Part shown: piece after piece, positions 62,349 through 64,000 of the stretch
Layout of the letters: every line of letters begins with the position of its first letter
Numbering within the stretch: the first letter of the stretch is position 1
Source of the DNA: CAVQBP01 sp963740945
GTDB lineage: Bacteria > Bacteroidota > Ignavibacteria > Ignavibacteriales > Ignavibacteriaceae
Length of the DNA: 64,000 nt
NCBI GenBank assembly: GCA_963740945.1
Contig: CAVUGE010000015.1
Span: 9,455 to 73,454 of the forward strand
Direction: 5' to 3'
Made by a program: the position numbers and the translations under genes
Notes under the pieces: model-generated
Database searches by the model: none
What the model was told of the DNA's origin: nothing
Seen by the model: only the letters and a program-made list of their open reading frames with translations

Positions 62349-63586
62349 TTATGAATAATTTTTTCTTGTTCTGTATATATTCCCGACAATGCCAAGCATA
62401 AACATATTGACGATAAGAGAACTTCCTCCATAACTTACAAAAGGAAGAGGAATTCCTATTACCGGCATTAAGCCAATGGTCATCCCAATATTGATTGCAA
62501 AATGAATTATAAAAACGGCAAGTATTCCCATCAAAGTCAAACTCAAAAACTCATCTTTGGCTATTGCAGCAATCCTTAATATTCTTAGAAAAAGAATGAA
62601 AAAAAGAACCATAACAACAACGGCACCAATAAATCCAAACTCTTCTCCAATAACACAATAGACAAAATCAGTCCACTGTTCCGGAATAAATTGCAGTTGA
62701 GTCTGATTGCCATGCAGAAAGCCTTTACCAAGTAAACCTCCTGAGCCGATAGCAACCTTAGCTTGCAGAGCATTATATCCGGCACCTAAAGGATCGGCCG
62801 AAGGGTCGATAAAGGATTGTATTCTTCTTTGCTGATGAGGGCTTAATGCACTATATACATAATCGGCAAAAAATCCTGCACCAATATTAAGTGCAAGGAT
62901 TGAACCGCTGAAGAAAATATCTTTTTTAAAAAGAATAAAGATGCAGCAACAATGATCAAGGCTCCGAAAAGATAGTATGGTCCAAATAAAGAAGCGAGTG
63001 CAACAAAACCTGGCGAAAGGACGACGAAAAGTCCGAATAGGCTTATTCCTTTCCAGAAAATCATAGTTAATATTAGACCTATGAAAACTAATGCAGTTCC
63101 CATATCAGGTTCCATTAAAACTAATATTATGGGAATAAATCCGATAATTAAAGCAATAATGATATCAGAAAATGATTCAATATTTGTATTCCTTCTGCTT
63201 AAAAATGCAGCCATAGCCAGTATGGTACCTATTTTAGCAAATTCCGAAGGCTGAAATCCAAAAGAACCTAAGTCGAGCCAGCTTTTAGCTCCATAGACAC
63301 GCCTGCCAATTATTACAACCACTGCTAATAAAAATAGAGAGAGCAAATAAGAAGGAATAGTGATCATCTTATAAGAATTTACGGGGATGGAATATGCGAT
63401 AAAAAAAATAATTATAGAGACGATAGCCCAAATAAACTGTTTTTCAAAATTATTATTTGCAGCAGGATTGTTTAGAGTAGCACTATAAATAGCAGCCAGT
63501 CCTATACAAATCAAAATAACTGCAGGGGTCCAGAGGTAAAAATCGAATTTATCTTGAAGTTTATTATCAATTCGCAAGTGAGGCAC
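62349..63586 (-). pseudogene. rodA: Rod-shape protein RodA, frameshifted in a homopolymer
   Basis: The first 230 residues (YLWTPAVILICIGLAAIYSA, YGAKSWLDLGSFGFQPSEFA, MEPDMGTALVFIGL) are a SEDS-family glycosyltransferase. At about 62932-62943 (T6A5 on the + strand) the frame changes and the protein continues as SILALNIGAGFFADYVYSAL, AGYNALQAKVAIGSGGLLGK, QWTDFVYCVIGEEFGF and PFVSYGGSSLIVNMFMLGIV to 62349. One indel in a homopolymer in an otherwise complete, usually essential gene suggests a sequencing error. Its start overlaps the PBP2 stop. Confidence 0.85.
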
Positions 63587-64000
63587 CTATTATCTTAGTT
63601 TTAATATCGGGAATAACATTTTCTTTTTTGATCTTATCTTTTAATAAATAAGCTTTTATCATATCTCTTGCAATTGGTGCGGCATATGTAGCACCAAAAC
63701 CAACGTTTTCAACAACCACGGCAATAGCTATTTTAGGATTATCAAAAGGAGCAAAAGCAATGAACAGAGCATGGTCTTTTCCGTGAGGATTTTGAGCAGT
63801 ACCGGTTTTACCTGCATATTTTATTTCACTCAATCTACTTGCGGCGGCAGTTCCGGAACCATTTACTACAAGGTACATACCTCTCTTCACAATATTAAAT
63901 ACTCTTTTATCTATTCCCACATTAATAGATTTAAATTTAAAGGGAACAAATTTCCTGGTACCATTCTCCAAATATCCTTTGACAATATGCGGGACATATG
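63567..64000 (-). CDS. mrdA: Penicillin-binding protein 2, C-terminal part
   Basis: 144 residues are visible and the gene runs off the window. YVPHIVKGYLENGTRKF, the KTG triad in YAGKTGTAQNPHGKDHALFI and VVVENVGFGATYAAPIARDM are the end of the PBP2 transpeptidase domain. It cross-links lateral-wall peptidoglycan together with RodA, whose gene overlaps its 3' end by 20 bp. Confidence 0.85.
   Translation of the reverse strand, partial: YVPHIVKGYLENGTRKFVPFKFKSINVGIDKRVFNIVKRGMYLVVNGSGTAAASRLSEIKYAGKTGTAQNPHGKDHALFIAFAPFDNPKIAIAVVVENVGFGATYAAPIARDMIKAYLLKDKIKKENVIPDIKTKIIGASLAN

Noticed and set aside
62585..62785. A separate 66-codon ORF within rodA
   Set aside because: It is a shadow frame; the RodA protein runs through this stretch in the frame that ends at 62349.
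1..64000. tRNA or rRNA genes
   Set aside because: No cloverleaf with a T-loop GGTTCRA pattern in the right context and no rRNA-like sequence was recognised by eye; a tRNA scan would settle this.

Overview
The window is AT-rich and encodes several secreted proteins that end in a type IX secretion (T9SS) sorting domain with the consensus NYPNPFNPSTTIKY. Together with DUF2851, a GTP-type PEPCK and a membrane MutS-like protein, this points to an Ignavibacteria-type member of the Bacteroidota/Chlorobiota group. This is inferred from protein character only; no rRNA gene is present.

Region 1 (1 to about 26.4 kb) looks like an integron-type cassette array. Mostly single genes (toxin-antitoxin pairs excepted), nearly all on the + strand, are separated by 55-330 bp imperfect palindromes. 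Many of these begin with GCCTAAC-like boxes just after a stop codon and end with GTTAGGC-like boxes 15-40 bp before the next start, as attC sites do. Cargo: T9SS-secreted proteins, a thermolysin-type metalloprotease, lipoproteins, a serine hydrolase, a C59-type amidase, a VOC protein, an M29-type aminopeptidase and toxin-antitoxin modules (BrnT/antitoxin, VapBC, an orphan antitoxin end). Three copies of an IS91-type unit (HUH transposase plus tyrosine recombinase; one intact, one internally deleted, one broken) lie in cassette slots, and one site carries what looks like the 5' part of a group II intron. No integron integrase is visible. Several cargo genes are decayed by frameshifts or stops.

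Region 2 (26.4-28.6 kb) is a transition zone: MITE-like DNA, a VOC protein, a chimeric ORF, a TolB-like remnant and a MazEF module.

Region 3 (28.6-32.2 kb, - strand) is a compact fatty-acid-synthase-like operon: enoyl reductase, FabZ-like dehydratase, ketosynthase, ACP and phosphopantetheinyl transferase, preceded by a hexanucleotide microsatellite.

Region 4 (32.8-64 kb) is ordinary chromosome: a permease fused to PTS-EIIA and RCK domains, MlaE, a TauE-like exporter, PEPCK, a YyaL-type thioredoxin-domain protein, cytochrome c, class I aldolase, a response regulator, PurM, a T9SS multiheme cytochrome, MutS-like, YihY, SET, PepD, TypA, a methyltransferase, ClpS, EtfBA, a bifunctional nuclease, DUF2851, PyrF, RodA and the end of PBP2. 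Its intergenic spaces hold a three-copy REPIN-like element (paired 15-bp palindromes about 70 bp apart).
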